Source: Sporomusaceae bacterium
Lineage (GTDB): Bacteria; Bacillota; Negativicutes; DSM-13327
NCBI GenBank assembly: GCA_027492445.1
Contig: JAPUES010000242.1
Location: 1 to 6,449, forward strand
Length of the DNA: 6,449 nucleotides
Reading direction: 5' to 3'
The translations under genes and the position numbers were made by a program. A model generated the notes under the pieces. That model made no database searches. It was not told the origin of the DNA and saw only the letters and a program-made list of their open reading frames with translations. Below, piece after piece: positions 6,240 through 6,449 of the stretch; the stretch's first letter is position 1, and the number at the start of each line of letters is the position of its first letter.

Positions 6240-6371
6240 AGTAACCTCTCCTATTTTTACCACATTTTAACTATCCCATTAAGAATCTTTCCACTCGCTA
6301 TTGTTCCCATACTAGACAGTATAGCAACCTGATTGCTACCATAGCATCTTACCTTTTCTCTTTTGATGCTA
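6240..6371 (-). promoter_or_regulatory. Foldable 5' leader of the first CNNM gene
   Basis: About 125 nt separate the predicted transcription start from the TTG codon, enough for a regulatory leader. On the minus strand UAGCAUC (6371-6365) can pair with GAUGCUA (6348-6342). UAGCAA (6338-6333) can pair with UUGCUA (6327-6322). AUACU (6323-6319) can pair with AGUAU (6314-6310). GCUAU (6345-6341) can pair with AUAGC (6301-6297), closing the last two into a three-way junction. The first and last helices share bases 6342-6345 and are mutually exclusive. I do not recognise a known riboswitch consensus (M-box, yybP-ykoY and NiCo were considered). No terminator precedes the gene, so any control would act at another level. 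Confidence 0.45.
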
Positions 6372-6380
6372 ATTATATCA
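6372..6380 (-). promoter_or_regulatory. Extended -10 promoter of the first CNNM gene
   Basis: The minus strand reads TGATATAAT, a perfect extended -10 element (TGn plus TATAAT, with TATAAT at 6377-6372). No good -35 lies 16-18 bp upstream, which is typical of extended -10 promoters. Transcription would begin near 6365. Confidence 0.65.
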
Positions 6381-6399
6381 AATTTTCCTTTACATGTTT

Positions 6400-6430
6400 T
6401 TTGCAAGTGAAAATTCCCCACTTTTGCAAA
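6400..6430. repeat. Imperfect inverted repeat upstream of the promoter
   Basis: TTTGCAAGTG (6400-6409) is repeated inverted as CACTT-tt-GCAAA (6419-6430) with a two-base bulge and a 9-bp centre. It overlaps the expected -35 zone and further upstream of the first CNNM gene, so it may be an operator. On the plus strand it is followed by TATTTTT (6431-6437), so a terminator for rightward transcription is an alternative, but no rightward gene is seen. Confidence 0.35.
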
Positions 6431-6449
6431 TATTTTTCCTCACCCTTGG

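Noticed and set aside
6261..6265. ATG at 6265 as start of the first CNNM gene
   Set aside because: It is out of frame and reads ATG TGG TAA, a two-codon frame.
5791..6270. A 72-codon minus-strand frame and a 66-codon plus-strand frame
   Set aside because: Both overlap the conserved membrane domain of the first CNNM gene in other frames and show no independent coding signal.
1..6313. Shared GCCATACT/CATACT words in hairpins at 1-30, 4881-4905 and 6309-6313 as a dispersed repeat family
   Set aside because: The shared part is only 6-8 bases in AT-rich hairpin arms, and the flanks and loops differ, so chance is sufficient.
6240..6371. Known metal riboswitch (M-box, yybP-ykoY or NiCo) in the CNNM leader
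   Set aside because: The leader lacks the conserved core words I associate with these classes and is too short for an M-box; only a generic foldable leader is supported.

Overview
The window is about 40% GC, and every convincing gene lies on the minus strand. Gene content points to a low-GC, probably anaerobic Firmicute. The DUF4911-type protein beside a U32 peptidase and the YrrL-YrrM-YrrO-like gene order suggest the Negativicutes (Sporomusa/Pelosinus type). This assignment is inference from protein flavour, not a database result.

Read in the direction of transcription (right to left), the window opens with a promoter and a foldable 5' leader (about 6240-6380). These serve a CNNM/CorC-type membrane protein with a CBS pair (6239-4914, TTG start favoured). 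An intrinsic terminator follows (4879-4905). A second, paralogous CNNM/CorC gene (4686-3364, start uncertain) has its own weak promoter candidate and a 13-bp palindrome at the expected start of transcription. Both proteins belong to the family of Mg2+/Co2+ efflux proteins that includes Bacillus MpfA.

Between the second CNNM gene and mltG lies a short reading frame for a hydrophobic peptide (3347-3240). Its last codons form a near-ideal terminator hairpin plus T8 tract. A one-base shift on that T8 run would extend it into a further 21 codons of plausible coding sequence, ending just before the next promoter. This is the most unusual signal in the window.

A promoter with a consensus -10 (3144-3172) then starts a tightly packed four-gene operon. 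It holds mltG (septal/glycan-terminating lytic transglycosylase), a TrmR-like tRNA O-methyltransferase, a TrhP-like U32 protein and a 69-aa DUF4911-type protein. The gaps and overlaps are +1, -14 and -8 nt. TrhP (prephenate-dependent hydroxylation of tRNA U34) and TrmR (methylation of ho5U34 to mo5U34) are consecutive steps of one tRNA wobble modification pathway, so the operon pairs wall-growth control with tRNA modification, as in Bacillus yrrL-yrrM-yrrN-yrrO.

At the left edge, a perfect 10-bp inverted repeat (1-30) can be read in two ways: as the operon terminator, or as the start of a fifth gene whose ATG lies in the hairpin stem and whose Shine-Dalgarno lies in its loop. No RNA genes, insertion sequences or CRISPR arrays were seen, and no stretch over 300 bases lacks a gene.
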